Assembly (NCBI GenBank): GCA_013298765.1
Contig: JAAFJA010000016.1
Span: 1-64,000, forward strand
Direction of reading: 5' to 3'
DNA length: 64,000 nt
Source: Betaproteobacteria bacterium
Lineage (GTDB): Bacteria > Pseudomonadota > Gammaproteobacteria > Burkholderiales > Casimicrobiaceae
Shown here: positions 7,875 to 15,494 of the stretch, piece after piece
Layout: each line of letters starts with the position of its first letter
How positions within the stretch are numbered: the first letter of the stretch is position 1
Translations under genes and position numbers: made by a program
The notes under the pieces: generated by a model
The model's database searches: none
Told to the model about the DNA's origin: nothing
The model's input: the letters and a program-made list of their open reading frames with translations, nothing else

Positions 7875-8360
7875 TCAGCCAGCCAGCCACAGCGAGTAGT
7901 CCTCTAGTGCCTCGGCGATCTCCGCGAACCTCTCTGCGTCAGCCTCTCGTCGCACGGCCTCGATAAGCCGGTCGATCTCAGCAGATCGCTCCGCCCGCTT
8001 TCTTCTTCGGCGAGATCGCCTCGATCCGTCGCTGGCAATCATGCTAGCGATTACGTCGTCGTTCAGTTGAATGAAGTCCGTAAGCGAGGCGGGAGAGTCC
8101 TGGCCGTCGAGCGCCGCCAATGACGACTGAATGCGAGCACGGAGCATCCGAAGCTCGTGCCGATGCCTTCCAGAGCCAGAGAAGCGTTCGTAGCTCCGGC
8201 CAGACAGGAAGGCTCCGTTCGTGTCCCATCCGCCGATGTTGTTCGACCAAATGCTGCGTGAGTCGAGCCCTGCGAGCAGTGCTCCAGAGCGATGGCGTAG
8301 CTCCCAGATCTCCATGGTCTTCTCTGGGTTTCGGTAGACCATCTTCCATTCAGAGATCAT
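7875..8360 (-). CDS. hypothetical protein with basic helical region
   Basis: A 161-aa protein from ATG 8360 with GGAGGG nine nt upstream, overlapping the previous gene by 11 bp. The N-terminal half is beta-like with conserved-looking Trp/Gly (SIWSNNIGGWDTNGAFLSG). A middle Arg-rich stretch (SRRSRRRRKRAERS) is followed by an acidic helix. Nucleic-acid contact is possible but unproven. Confidence 0.65.
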   Translation of the reverse strand: MISEWKMVYRNPEKTMEIWELRHRSGALLAGLDSRSIWSNNIGGWDTNGAFLSGRSYERFSGSGRHRHELRMLRARIQSSLAALDGQDSPASLTDFIQLNDDVIASMIASDGSRRSRRRRKRAERSAEIDRLIEAVRREADAERFAEIAEALEDYSLWLAG

Positions 8361-8571
8361 CGGGAAGACCCTCCACAAAGCACCCATGTGGCCGAACCAC
8401 GAGGATCTGTCTCCCCTCTGGGTCACGACGAAATAAGGCCGAGCAAACGTGGCCGCAGCGGGAGCAGATGTGATGGCACTCTCTCCTGTGCGAACGTGGG
8501 TCTCGCCTGCACTCGTAGCCGCTGATCGGACTGCGGACACGATGGGCAATCTTCACGGGGTCGTCGATCAT
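8350..8571 (-). CDS. small Cys/His-rich protein
   Basis: A 73-aa protein with GGAG before ATG 8571. It has a central C-x10-C-HH-x-C-x2-C-x4-C pattern (ECRRDPRSHRRECHHICSRC) that would suit one or two zinc sites. A late Cys (PHGCFVEG) may be a further ligand. Function unknown; it is one of many Cys-pair proteins in this block. Confidence 0.65.
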   Translation of the reverse strand: MIDDPVKIAHRVRSPISGYECRRDPRSHRRECHHICSRCGHVCSALFRRDPEGRQILVVRPHGCFVEGLPDDL

Positions 8572-8623
8572 CTTGTCTCCATCAGTCGAAAGCGATGAGC
8601 ACAGACTCTTGATGCCGCTCCCG

Positions 8624-9100
8624 TCACGAACGCTTCTCGGGCGAAGAATCCGCGCACCACTTGCAGTCTGTGCGCGGGGATCCAGCGATGGCCTCGTGCA
8701 CGGCGCGATGAGTCTCCCGAATCGGGTCCCTGCTCAGCAGTCGGACAGGCAAAGAATCGCGCTCGAAGAGCGCGTTGTGAAGAGCGTCCACCCTTCGGTG
8801 CCCGAAGTACACCTGCAGAAAGATCGCGTCCATCTCGTCCCAGCCGCTCATGTCCGATGGTCGATCGCCATCGTAGACTTCGAGAACATATCGGCTCGAG
8901 TTCGAAACCTGCCAATCCTCGCGGCGAACGAGCAAAGAGAGAGCGACGAGCCATGGCACTTCCCACATGACGCATGAATCGCCAAGCTCTTCGTGATCCG
9001 AAGAGTTCTCGCGAGACATGGCTTCCATCTGATGGAGTAGAAGCGCCGCGTCGAGCTCTCGCGGATCGAGATCGATCCATCTCTGCCGATCGCGACTCAT
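8624..9100 (-). CDS. hypothetical protein with C-terminal CxxC
   Basis: A 158-aa protein, ATGA-coupled to the small gene upstream and preceded by GGAGAG. Acidic N-terminal helix, a Trp-rich middle (CVMWEVPWLVALSLLV), and a C-terminal TDCKWCADSS comparable with HDCRWCKP of 7169-7828. No known domain seen. Confidence 0.7.
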   Translation of the reverse strand: MSRDRQRWIDLDPRELDAALLLHQMEAMSRENSSDHEELGDSCVMWEVPWLVALSLLVRREDWQVSNSSRYVLEVYDGDRPSDMSGWDEMDAIFLQVYFGHRRVDALHNALFERDSLPVRLLSRDPIRETHRAVHEAIAGSPRTDCKWCADSSPEKRS

Positions 9101-9222
9101 CGATCTCTCCCTCTGCCGTCATAGAGATGGGGCCAGCGCGTGGAATCGCTACCACCATCGATCGCCAGCGCTCGGCGGATCTTGCGGCAGAACTTGGCGT
9201 GTGACTGGATAGACACCAACAT
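9097..9222 (-). CDS. small basic protein, unit-leading
   Basis: A 41-aa frame (MLVSIQSHAKFCRKIRRALA...) ending in an ATGA overlap with 8624-9100. Third positions are GC-rich. The ATG directly abuts the -10 box of the promoter at 9223-9251, and the predicted +1 falls on an in-frame GTG at codon 3 (9216). The mRNA may therefore begin with that GTG. Too short for homology arguments. Confidence 0.45.
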   Translation of the reverse strand: MLVSIQSHAKFCRKIRRALAIDGGSDSTRWPHLYDGRGRDR

Positions 9223-9251
9223 CAGATACACGCTGGTCCATCGTCAGTCAA
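9223..9251 (-). promoter_or_regulatory. sigma70-like promoter TTGACT-17-TATCTG
   Basis: Minus strand, extended -35 CTGTTGACT, 17-nt spacer, -10 TATCTG. The predicted start is at about 9216, at an in-frame GTG of the 9097-9222 gene. Would drive the 9222-6210 genes. Confidence 0.6.
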
Positions 9252-9272
9252 CAGTGCGAGCTGCTCATCTGC

Positions 9273-9294
9273 GATGAGTCTGCCCGGACTCATC
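9273..9294. terminator. hairpin overlapping the stop of 9293-10192
   Basis: GATGAGTC / GACTCATC, a perfect 8-bp stem with a 6-nt loop, beginning at the TGA of the upstream gene and lying just ahead of the next promoter. No T-run on the minus strand; termination is inferred from position. Confidence 0.5.
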
Positions 9295-10192
9295 AGGTTT
9301 TTGGGCTCTCGTGGGCGGAAGCTTTCTCGGATCGAGAGCCAGGCTCCTCTTCGCCTGCGCGATCCTTGGGCTCCACTTCGAAGCACCGCCTCTGATACTC
9401 TTCGTCTCGGGCCCTTGCCTCGAGAATCCACCGACGACTCTCCTCGGGGGAGAGCTGCTGGTACTCGGCTACGATCTTGAGACGCCACACGATCGGTTCG
9501 GGAGCCTCTGCTACGCGCTCATCATGCAGAGATGGATCCCCAGCCTCCGGGATGGGTCTCGCCTCGACGAGCGACGTCACGACGTCGCCCTGCGGCCTCT
9601 CGCCACCAAGGACGTCCGAAAGATCCAGGTACTGGTGGTGATCGGTGTCGAGCCTCACCAAGTACCGGCACCCATCGTAGCCGGTGAGGAAGAGCGCTGC
9701 GGGCAGCTCGAGCTCGGCTCGCTTGGCAAGCGGAGCCGGAGGGGCCTCGGGAGCCCCCACCGTTCGCTTGACGACGATCGGGTAGGAGAAGCGGGAGAAC
9801 ACCCGAGGAAACGCCGCCGATCCAAGGAAGAGCATCTCCTCGGCCGAGCGCAAGCCCTCTGCGATGACGTTGGCGTGAGAGCCTCGACGCCGATCCACGC
9901 TCCGGTCGGCCCAGCCGAGGCGAGTCCACCCATCCCGGTACGAGAGCACCGCCTCTCCCTCCCGCTGGTGATCGTCGATCATCCACGCCTCACACGCTCG
10001 CGCGCGGCTCCCTCCAGGGCCAGCCGCCGTGGCTGGGTCGAGATCCGCCATCTTCCACGGGCCAACCTCGCGACGGGTCCGAAGGTCCCGATCCCAAAGA
10101 TGGTGACCGGCCTGCTGAATGCACCCGAAGAAGAAAACGTTCTCGAGTGGCTGACCGCCTGTGGAGGCAGATCTGGAATGGTTGATCGTCAT
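9293..10192 (-). CDS. hypothetical protein
   Basis: A 299-aa soluble protein, ATGA-coupled to the phosphatase-like gene at 10189. The middle contains a beta-rich stretch (FLTGYDGCRYLVRLDTDHHQ), and the C-terminal 60 residues are highly charged (LSPEESRRWILEARARDEEY). An early Cys/His segment (FFGCIQQAGHH) is present. No known domain recognised. Last gene of the 14983-9293 unit by the hairpin at its end. Confidence 0.75.
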   Translation of the reverse strand: MTINHSRSASTGGQPLENVFFFGCIQQAGHHLWDRDLRTRREVGPWKMADLDPATAAGPGGSRARACEAWMIDDHQREGEAVLSYRDGWTRLGWADRSVDRRRGSHANVIAEGLRSAEEMLFLGSAAFPRVFSRFSYPIVVKRTVGAPEAPPAPLAKRAELELPAALFLTGYDGCRYLVRLDTDHHQYLDLSDVLGGERPQGDVVTSLVEARPIPEAGDPSLHDERVAEAPEPIVWRLKIVAEYQQLSPEESRRWILEARARDEEYQRRCFEVEPKDRAGEEEPGSRSEKASAHESPKT

Positions 10193-10713
10193 CCTTCATT
10201 CTCCCGGTGCGCAGCACGAAGAAGGTTCAACAGCGCCGCGTTAAACAACCTCTCTCCGCCCCATGGCTCGCCAGATATCACGTCGACGAGACGAACGCTC
10301 GTCTCGAGCTCTTTCACTCCGAGATCGACCCTGACCCACTCGGCGACCGCGCCCGAGCGCCACAGCCCCGCGTGGCAGTGGACGCTCAGCGCGTAATCCT
10401 CCTGCTCTGCGTGGATGGCTGCGAGAAAATCGACGATGGGCCGCGCCTTTCCGAGCGTCGGCGCAAGAGGATGGTCGGGCCCGTACCGCTGGAGATGACC
10501 CCTCCAAGATGAGGCCAGATCGATGTCGGCCATCCGCACGATCAGCGATGGCCCGCCAGCAGAGCAGCCCGCGGGGCTTCGGTCCTCCTCGCTGCCGGTC
10601 TCGAAGCCTACCCACGCATGCAGCTCGTCGCCGACATCGCACGCTGAATCGAGGCGCTGCGCAAAGTGCTGGCGGGCACCAGCGAGCGACCATGTCGCAA
10701 CGCTCTTGATCAT
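10189..10713 (-). CDS. protein tyrosine phosphatase-like protein (paralogue 2 of 3)
   Basis: A 174-aa protein, start ATG 10713 inside an ATGA overlap. Active-site loop HCHAGLWRSG with Cys113 and Arg119. Preceded by a beta strand SLIVRMADIDL that matches SLIVAVHDSGHD of paralogue 1; the Asp there is the candidate general acid. WVGFE near residue 34 is shared with paralogue 1 (WVGFE) and 3 (WLGFE). Reaction inferred as phosphoester hydrolysis via a cysteinyl-phosphate; substrate unknown. Confidence 0.75.
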   Translation of the reverse strand: MIKSVATWSLAGARQHFAQRLDSACDVGDELHAWVGFETGSEEDRSPAGCSAGGPSLIVRMADIDLASSWRGHLQRYGPDHPLAPTLGKARPIVDFLAAIHAEQEDYALSVHCHAGLWRSGAVAEWVRVDLGVKELETSVRLVDVISGEPWGGERLFNAALLNLLRAAHRENEG

Positions 10714-11195
10714 GATCCCTCGAGGCTCGACGACGCTGACTCGTCGATTCTCTCTCCCGCAGGAGTCGGACGGAGCAAGAGAGGAGCCGCGAGGGGCATC
10801 AGCATCCGCCATGCCTCCAACGCCTCCAAGGCCGCACAGGAAGCGTTGCTTTCTGCTCTGCGATGAAGCGACAGCGCGCTCTCCTTCGCCTCGTAGAGCT
10901 GCATCGTCTTCGTCCAGGCAGTGAGGAGCGCGGTCATCGAGCACGCCACGAAAATCCAATGAGCCTGAAACATCAGCGCTAGCAGAAAAAACGTGGCGGA
11001 GAATGTCAAAAACGCTTTCGACGTTCGAAGCTCAGCGAACAGACGCAAGACCATCTCCATCGCATCGCGTTCGCTCCTCTCCGCGTCGTCTTTGCGCTTG
11101 TCGAGCTCCACGCATCGATCGAGAAGAAGATGGCAACGATAGAGCTTCTCATCCATCGATGACCCATCGGGCGCCGATCGGTATGCATCCTTCAT
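10710..11195 (-). CDS. two-TM membrane protein
   Basis: A 161-aa protein with AAGGAG before ATG 11195. A charged N-terminal helix (residues 1-60) is followed by two adjacent transmembrane segments (FLTFSATFFLLALMF and WIFVACSMTALLTAW) and a helical, Ala/Leu-rich C-terminal domain. Probably both termini on the same side. ATGA-coupled to the phosphatase-like gene, so it could be its membrane partner; this is context only. Confidence 0.7.
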   Translation of the reverse strand: MKDAYRSAPDGSSMDEKLYRCHLLLDRCVELDKRKDDAERSERDAMEMVLRLFAELRTSKAFLTFSATFFLLALMFQAHWIFVACSMTALLTAWTKTMQLYEAKESALSLHRRAESNASCAALEALEAWRMLMPLAAPLLLRPTPAGERIDESASSSLEGS

Positions 11196-11247
11196 CGATC
11201 AAACTCCTTCGAGATTCCGTCTTGTGCGATCCGCTTCAACGATCACT

Positions 11248-11985
11248 TCAGCCGAGCTTCCTCGGCCCAAGCATGAACGACGCAATCGCGCGCAGCGCGA
11301 GAGCAGCGTCTTGATCACTGAAGATCAGCCGCTCTTCATCCGTCGTGACTGGTCTCTCGCGACGAGAGAACTTGGCGATGATGAAATCTGGCTTGAACTC
11401 TACCGACGCCGTCTCCTCGGCGCCTAGCCACGCGAAGGTCACAGACCGACTGCTCTCTACGAGATCGACGGCGTCTGGAACGATAAGCAAGTGAGAGGCC
11501 ATGATCCAAACGCGGGCTGCGCTCTCTGCGGCCGGGAACGATTTCCCGCAGGAAAAGAATTTCTCCAAAGCATCTGGAAGCCGCACGGGACCCCGAGCGG
11601 AGAGCCAGGATTCCACTGTGCTCGTCTGGAAGAGAGAGTGAAGATTCAAAAGAGGCCGCATGCGCTCCTCTTCTTCTGGAGGGCTGATGAGTGACACCGA
11701 AGGAGCCTGACTATCCTTGGCAGGATCGACGTCTGAGCGGGCCTGTCCGACATCGGACGCCGCCGCTGGCCGAGGCGCATAGCGAGCAGAGAGTGCGTTG
11801 TAGAGCTCGAGGAGATGCTGCTCCACCTTGGCTTTCGCCTTCTCCACCGAAGACGCTTCTCCGCGGCAGTACATCAAGATCTCGAGCACCGCATCTCCAC
11901 CGGGGTGTTCTCCAACACGCGCCGAGAGATCTGCGTTGATCTCGAGCTCCAGCACTCCGTCTTCCATCTTCTTCCAGTCGCTCAT
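11248..11985 (-). CDS. hypothetical protein, two recurrent domains
   Basis: A 245-aa protein. Residues 1-75 (VLELEINADLSARV... AKAKVEQHLLELYNAL) match the N-terminal domain of 12039, 12521, 22032 and 25133. The C-terminal 80 residues (MASHLLIVPDAVDL ... LALRAIASFMLGPR) match the 23124-23513 product (MAHDLALAPDAIDT ... ALYAIAAYLGGP). It looks like a fusion of two modules circulating in this element. Start at MSDWKK chosen over an upstream alternative start. Confidence 0.75.
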   Translation of the reverse strand: MSDWKKMEDGVLELEINADLSARVGEHPGGDAVLEILMYCRGEASSVEKAKAKVEQHLLELYNALSARYAPRPAAASDVGQARSDVDPAKDSQAPSVSLISPPEEEERMRPLLNLHSLFQTSTVESWLSARGPVRLPDALEKFFSCGKSFPAAESAARVWIMASHLLIVPDAVDLVESSRSVTFAWLGAEETASVEFKPDFIIAKFSRRERPVTTDEERLIFSDQDAALALRAIASFMLGPRKLG

Positions 11986-12038
11986 CGGTTCTGTCTTCCT
12001 CTTTGCTGCAGTTGCCAGACGGCCAAACACCACTCAGT

Positions 12039-12524
12039 CTATCGGAACGTCACGCTCATCGAGCGGAGAGCGTCTTCGGCGGCCCTGCGATTCTCGGCAA
12101 CACCGAGCTCTCCGCCATCTGACAGAGGCAGCGTGACCCTGTCATTGCACAGAGACCAGCAATGGTTGCTCGCGTGGAGCATCCACTTTCCGATCCTCGC
12201 GCAGTACCTTGGATCGCCCTCTTCGGACTCCTCGTCCAGCCACCATTCGAGCACAGGAGTCGCGTCGAACTGATCGCGAAGAGCCTCGTAGCATTCACGG
12301 AGCTTCGCTTCCGCGGCAGCCTTCGCTGCGGCCCGAGGCATGGGCCTCGACATCGAGAGGCGCCCAGCCCAATCTCGGTCGTCCTTGCTCACTCCCTGGA
12401 TCCACCACGCATATTCGCCTTCTGCGTAGTGTGCCACGACCGCACACAACGGACCGATCGTCAGCTTCAGGGTGCCGTACTTGTCCTCGACCCACCCGAA
12501 CTGCGACCTATTCTCCACCGTCAT
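12039..12524 (-). CDS. PVLxW/LGVRFR family protein
   Basis: A 161-aa protein. The N-domain (LKLTIGPLCAVVAHYAEGEY... AAAEAKLRECYEALRDQF) is followed by the family hallmark TPVLEWW. Next come a W-rich strand pair (ARIGKWMLHASNHCWSL) and the C-terminal AAEDALRSMSVTFR. Six proteins in this window share this plan. Likely a small alpha/beta protein; function unknown. ATGA-coupled to 12521-12943. Confidence 0.75.
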   Translation of the reverse strand: MTVENRSQFGWVEDKYGTLKLTIGPLCAVVAHYAEGEYAWWIQGVSKDDRDWAGRLSMSRPMPRAAAKAAAEAKLRECYEALRDQFDATPVLEWWLDEESEEGDPRYCARIGKWMLHASNHCWSLCNDRVTLPLSDGGELGVAENRRAAEDALRSMSVTFR

Positions 12525-12943
12525 CGATCGTCTACCTTTCTGAAAGCCACGCCGAGGTCGCGAAGAGCGCCTTCGGCCGCGAGGCGCGCTTCTGCCTCTG
12601 TGACAGCGAATCCAGAGGCCACATCGGTCGATCCGTTGACGTTGACCCTCCAGTATCCAGCCGTAGCCCGAAGCTGCCATTTGCCCAAGTCAGCCACGGT
12701 CCACATGCCTCCCCGGTTCGACCATCGAAGAGGAGGATCGAGCAACGCTCGCAACGATGCAAGCATCTGTCGCAGGTACGACTCGACGGCGATCTTGGCC
12801 TCGTCGACCGTCGCGCAGTCTTGGCGGTGGCTGTGGGCAACCACTACTCCGACAGCGGTTCCACCCTTGTCGATTACGGCTCCTTCGACCGGGGTGCCGC
12901 CAAGGATATGGCGCTTCCTCCGAATCCTCCACTCGAAGGTCAT
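12521..12943 (-). CDS. PVLxW/LGVRFR family protein
   Basis: A 140-aa protein; start ATG 12943 (TGATG junction, GGAG upstream). Family motifs: DPPLRWSNRG, LGKWQLRATAGYWRV, and AAEGALRDLGVAFR. The adjacent 12039-12524 product is the tandem partner. Confidence 0.75.
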   Translation of the reverse strand: MTFEWRIRRKRHILGGTPVEGAVIDKGGTAVGVVVAHSHRQDCATVDEAKIAVESYLRQMLASLRALLDPPLRWSNRGGMWTVADLGKWQLRATAGYWRVNVNGSTDVASGFAVTEAEARLAAEGALRDLGVAFRKVDDR

Positions 12944-13314
12944 CACTCCGCTGCTCCTTTGGCAAGAACGAGTCCCTCGAGAAAGGCCACCATCTGCTGG
13001 GACTTCAACGAATCCTGCGTGGCCTTCTCGTGGGCTGCTGCCGCCGACTCGAGTTTCTTGACAGCTCCGTCGAGCTCTCCCCGCGCGGCAGAGAGGAGAA
13101 TGGGCAACGGGCTCGTCCCTCCGCCCGGGCACGTACCAGTCGGCCCGTAGAGGTTCCACCGGCTCCGGTTCGGATAGTTGTGCTTCACGATCTTCGCCGA
13201 CCGGCCTTTGCCGACGGTGGCGACGATCCTGTCGCACTCTGGGCAGAGAACGCTCTTCGGGATCGCGATGGGTGGAGACTCTTTGCGAGCGGGTGAGGCT
13301 TCTTTGGTGTTCAT
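12943..13314 (-). CDS. Cys-pair protein, type A (tandem array member 1)
   Basis: A 123-aa protein. LCPECDRIVATVGKGRSAKI begins a putative zinc site completed by H and C (VKHNYP ... GTCPGGG). A long helix follows, rich in Ala and Lys. Same plan as 13311 and 13906. All five array genes overlap by ATGA. A small zinc ribbon plus helical tail suggests protein or nucleic-acid binding; not known. Confidence 0.75.
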   Translation of the reverse strand: MNTKEASPARKESPPIAIPKSVLCPECDRIVATVGKGRSAKIVKHNYPNRSRWNLYGPTGTCPGGGTSPLPILLSAARGELDGAVKKLESAAAAHEKATQDSLKSQQMVAFLEGLVLAKGAAE

Positions 13315-13625
13315 GTTGGATCGCCCTTCGTCCGGTTCTCGAGCCGCTTCTTGAGCTCCTCGAGAGTGTTTGTCCGCTCGAGCAGCTCCGACTCGGTCTT
13401 GCCGAGGCGCTCGGTGGACTGCGCGATAACTTCTTGGAGTTCTTTGCGCCAAATAGTCAATAGACCAACGACCTCTTCAGCCTGCTCGATGGCGACCGGG
13501 AGAGCGTCGAGCCCCGACCCAGAGCACACTTTGCGGCGGAGTCGACCTGGCGTGTCGAAGTGCTTCGTGATCACGTCTCCCGACGCAGCAACTTGGCGCC
13601 TGCACACTGGGCATAGAACCTTCAT
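13311..13625 (-). CDS. Cys-pair protein, type A (array member 2)
   Basis: A 104-aa protein: VLCPVCRRQVAASGDVITKH then KVCSGSG, followed by a heptad-like C-terminal helix (LGKTESELLERTNTLEELKK) that is probably a coiled coil. Homologous in layout to 12943-13314 and 13906-14238. Confidence 0.75.
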   Translation of the reverse strand: MKVLCPVCRRQVAASGDVITKHFDTPGRLRRKVCSGSGLDALPVAIEQAEEVVGLLTIWRKELQEVIAQSTERLGKTESELLERTNTLEELKKRLENRTKGDPT

Positions 13626-13909
13626 TTTAAGAAGTCCTTTTCGATGGAGTCTTCAACCGCTGAGAGTTGCTTGCGCGCTGTGATGCGAAGCCACTTCCCA
13701 TGCGTGCCATCGTAGGAGATGCTCGCGATCTGTTCGCGGAGCATCGCAGCCACGGCCGCACGAGCATCTCTACCAGAGACCTCACAGCGTCGATCTCCTC
13801 GGGTCGTGTGATCGGCAAACCGAAGAGCGTCCGCCGATGGCTGGCCGACCACGGGAACTTCGTCCATGCACGATGGGCACCGCGCAGTCTGTACGCGAAT
13901 GCGAGTCAT
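13622..13909 (-). CDS. Cys-pair protein, type B (array member 3)
   Basis: A 95-aa protein: ARCPSCMDEVPVVGQPSADA-LRFADH, then RRCEVSGRDARAAV and a helical tail ending with QLSAVEDSIEKD. Very similar to array member 5 (14235-14519), which has ARCPFCGVDVPLLGMPSAAA-LRF and QLAAIEESMAKE. Candidate CxxC-H-C zinc site. Confidence 0.75.
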   Translation of the reverse strand: MTRIRVQTARCPSCMDEVPVVGQPSADALRFADHTTRGDRRCEVSGRDARAAVAAMLREQIASISYDGTHGKWLRITARKQLSAVEDSIEKDFLK

Positions 13910-14238
13910 CGGTCGCTGCTCTCTCTGATGGATTCGAGCTGCGCGAGGATCTCTGAGGCTTTGGCTTCCTGTTGCTTCGCGTCGTCATGCGCAATCTTCG
14001 CCCGCTGAAGCTCTTCGAGCTTCTTGGCTGCTCGGCGACTCTGATACGTGACCTCGCGCTCGGCGCGTTTGATCAAAATGGGCAGCGCGAGTGCGCCGCT
14101 CCAAGGACACTTCTCAGGAGGGTCGGGGCGCCAGATGCTCAAGTAGTCGTGATCCACAAGCTTCGCGGCGGCGCCGTGTCCGACAGTCTCGACCTCCAGA
14201 TAGCACTCTGGGCAGGTGATCTTCTCCGGGATGATCAC
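13906..14238 (-). CDS. Cys-pair protein, type A (array member 4)
   Basis: A 110-aa protein: TCPECYLEVETVGHGAAAKL, VDHDY, then EKCPWSG, then ALPILIKRAEREV (compare SPLPILLSAARGEL in member 1). The C-terminal half is a charged helix (AKKLEELQRAKIAHDDAKQQ). ATGA overlaps on both sides. Confidence 0.75.
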   Translation of the reverse strand: MIIPEKITCPECYLEVETVGHGAAAKLVDHDYLSIWRPDPPEKCPWSGALALPILIKRAEREVTYQSRRAAKKLEELQRAKIAHDDAKQQEAKASEILAQLESIRESSDR

Positions 14239-14519
14239 GACCGCTCCTTCGCCATCGACTCTTCGATGGCAGCGAGCTGCGCGCGCGCCCCAGCAACCAT
14301 CTCCGTTGGGTTCTGCTCATAGTCCTTCATGATCTCGAGGTCCTCGCGGATGCGAGCGCAAACCGCAGCGCGGGCATCCCGCAAAGAACCAGCGCAGCGC
14401 GCGGTGGTCGCCATGCGGTGCCTCGAGAAGCGAAGGGCGGCGGCGCTCGGCATGCCGAGCAACGGAACGTCGACGCCGCAAAACGGGCATCGAGCCCAGC
14501 TGATCTTGATTTCTGTCAT
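14235..14519 (-). CDS. Cys-pair protein, type B (array member 5)
   Basis: A 94-aa protein, start ATG 14519 in an ATGA overlap with the TPR-like gene. ARCPFCGVDVPLLG then RHRMATTARCAGSLRDARAA give a CxxC-H-C arrangement. Closest relative is 13622-13909. Marks the promoter-proximal end of the tandem array. Confidence 0.75.
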   Translation of the reverse strand: MTEIKISWARCPFCGVDVPLLGMPSAAALRFSRHRMATTARCAGSLRDARAAVCARIREDLEIMKDYEQNPTEMVAGARAQLAAIEESMAKERS

Positions 14520-14983
14520 TTGGATCGCTCCCTGTGTCCTCGAAGGTTCTGCATGCCACGAACTACGGACACCAGCACGTTGCGAAGCCTCTCGAGAGCG
14601 CGGAAGTCCTCGGCCGCGGAGAGCTCGCGCCATCGCCAAGCGAGGCGTAGGACGTGGCGAAAAGAGTCCTTGGCCTCTTCGTCTTCAACGTCCTCGAGGA
14701 GCTGGATCGCTGCAAAACGCTCGGCCTCCAACCATTCGCCAGCCAAGAGCAGCAGAACCGCCCTCGACAAGTAGATCGAAAAACGCTCGGAGACGTCGAT
14801 GCTGTACTCTCCAGCTCGATGCTCTTCGGCTGCGGCTGCGAGGAAGACGTGTCGCGAGGATGCAGCGTCGCCCAAGGAGAGGAGATGCACACCATTGACC
14901 GAGCATCTTTGTGCAGACCGACGATGATGCCTGAGCCTCCAGGCAAGCTCGTCGAACCCCACCTCTGCCGCAGTCTCTTCCAT
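14516..14983 (-). CDS. TPR-like helical protein, unit-leading
   Basis: A 155-aa all-helical protein. Start ATG 14983 lies one nt after the predicted +1 of the promoter at 14991-15019; no SD, so probably leaderless. The segment GDAASSRHVFLAAAAEEHRA ... RAVLLLLAGEWLEA is the shape of a TPR/14-3-3-like helix repeat and matches the 20358-20819 product (EYFQGARAEESA ... AASLQILAGQP). Likely a protein-interaction scaffold. Confidence 0.7.
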   Translation of the reverse strand: MEETAAEVGFDELAWRLRHHRRSAQRCSVNGVHLLSLGDAASSRHVFLAAAAEEHRAGEYSIDVSERFSIYLSRAVLLLLAGEWLEAERFAAIQLLEDVEDEEAKDSFRHVLRLAWRWRELSAAEDFRALERLRNVLVSVVRGMQNLRGHRERSK

Positions 14984-14990
14984 GGCGGAG

Positions 14991-15019
14991 ATGATGAGTC
15001 GACCAGCAGCAGCTGTCAA
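14991..15019 (-). promoter_or_regulatory. sigma70-like promoter TTGACA-17-CATCAT
   Basis: Minus strand, extended -35 CTGTTGACA, 17-nt spacer, -10 CATCAT, then 6 nt and C-ATG. Would transcribe the 14983-9293 block. Confidence 0.55.
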
Positions 15020-15067
15020 CAGAGACGCTAGATGACCGTTCCGCAGGCGAGACGACGTGCCCGATGC

Positions 15068-15232
15068 TCAATCGTCGTCCCAGTCTGGACCGCGATCACG
15101 AGGAGGCGCCCTCCGCAGAATTCGGGCGATGGCCAGGTACAGCTGCCATTGATCGAGCTCGTCTCGAACGACGAACCTCCGCACGATCGGCCAACGCCGA
15201 CCGCAAACCTGGCGAGATCGTCGAGCGCTCAT
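15068..15232 (-). CDS. small hypothetical protein
   Basis: A 54-aa protein starting in an ATGA overlap with the gene upstream. A basic N-terminus (MSARRSRQVCGRRWP) is followed by a helix with Trp (DELDQWQLYLAIARILR) and an acidic end (PDWDDD). No family. Supported by coupling and by coding-like composition. Confidence 0.6.
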   Translation of the reverse strand: MSARRSRQVCGRRWPIVRRFVVRDELDQWQLYLAIARILRRAPPRDRGPDWDDD

Positions 15233-15390
15233 TGCTTGGACTTGCGTTCCATGAAGCCCACCCAAACCTCGGTCAGCCCCAAGCAGACCAGAAGGGCGAT
15301 CCACTCGGCCCGATCGCGATCGGTGGTGTTGATGGCGTTCGAAAGGGCGCTGCCAGCGAGCAGCCCAACGGCGAAATGTATGTGTGCCAT
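15229..15390 (-). CDS. small membrane protein
   Basis: A 53-aa protein. A hydrophobic N-terminal segment (HFAVGLLAGSALSNAI) and a second one (WIALLVCLGLTEVWVGF) suggest two short membrane helices with DRDRAE between. ATG at 15390, or an in-frame ATG at 15396. An AT-rich stretch (about 15397-15460) upstream may hold its promoter. ATGA-coupled to 15068-15232. Confidence 0.6.
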   Translation of the reverse strand: MAHIHFAVGLLAGSALSNAINTTDRDRAEWIALLVCLGLTEVWVGFMERKSKQ

Positions 15391-15494
15391 AATCATCACA
15401 GTGCTGATTTTGTTGAATTTAGCAATGATGTCGCTATGGAATTAGCGTTCCGCGTCTGTGTCGGACGACTCACCGAAGCCTTCTAGTTCGAGGC

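Noticed and set aside
8568-9158. 196-codon minus-strand frame
   Set aside because: Ser/Arg-rich, covers the well-supported 8624-9100 gene in another frame and lacks an SD or promoter.
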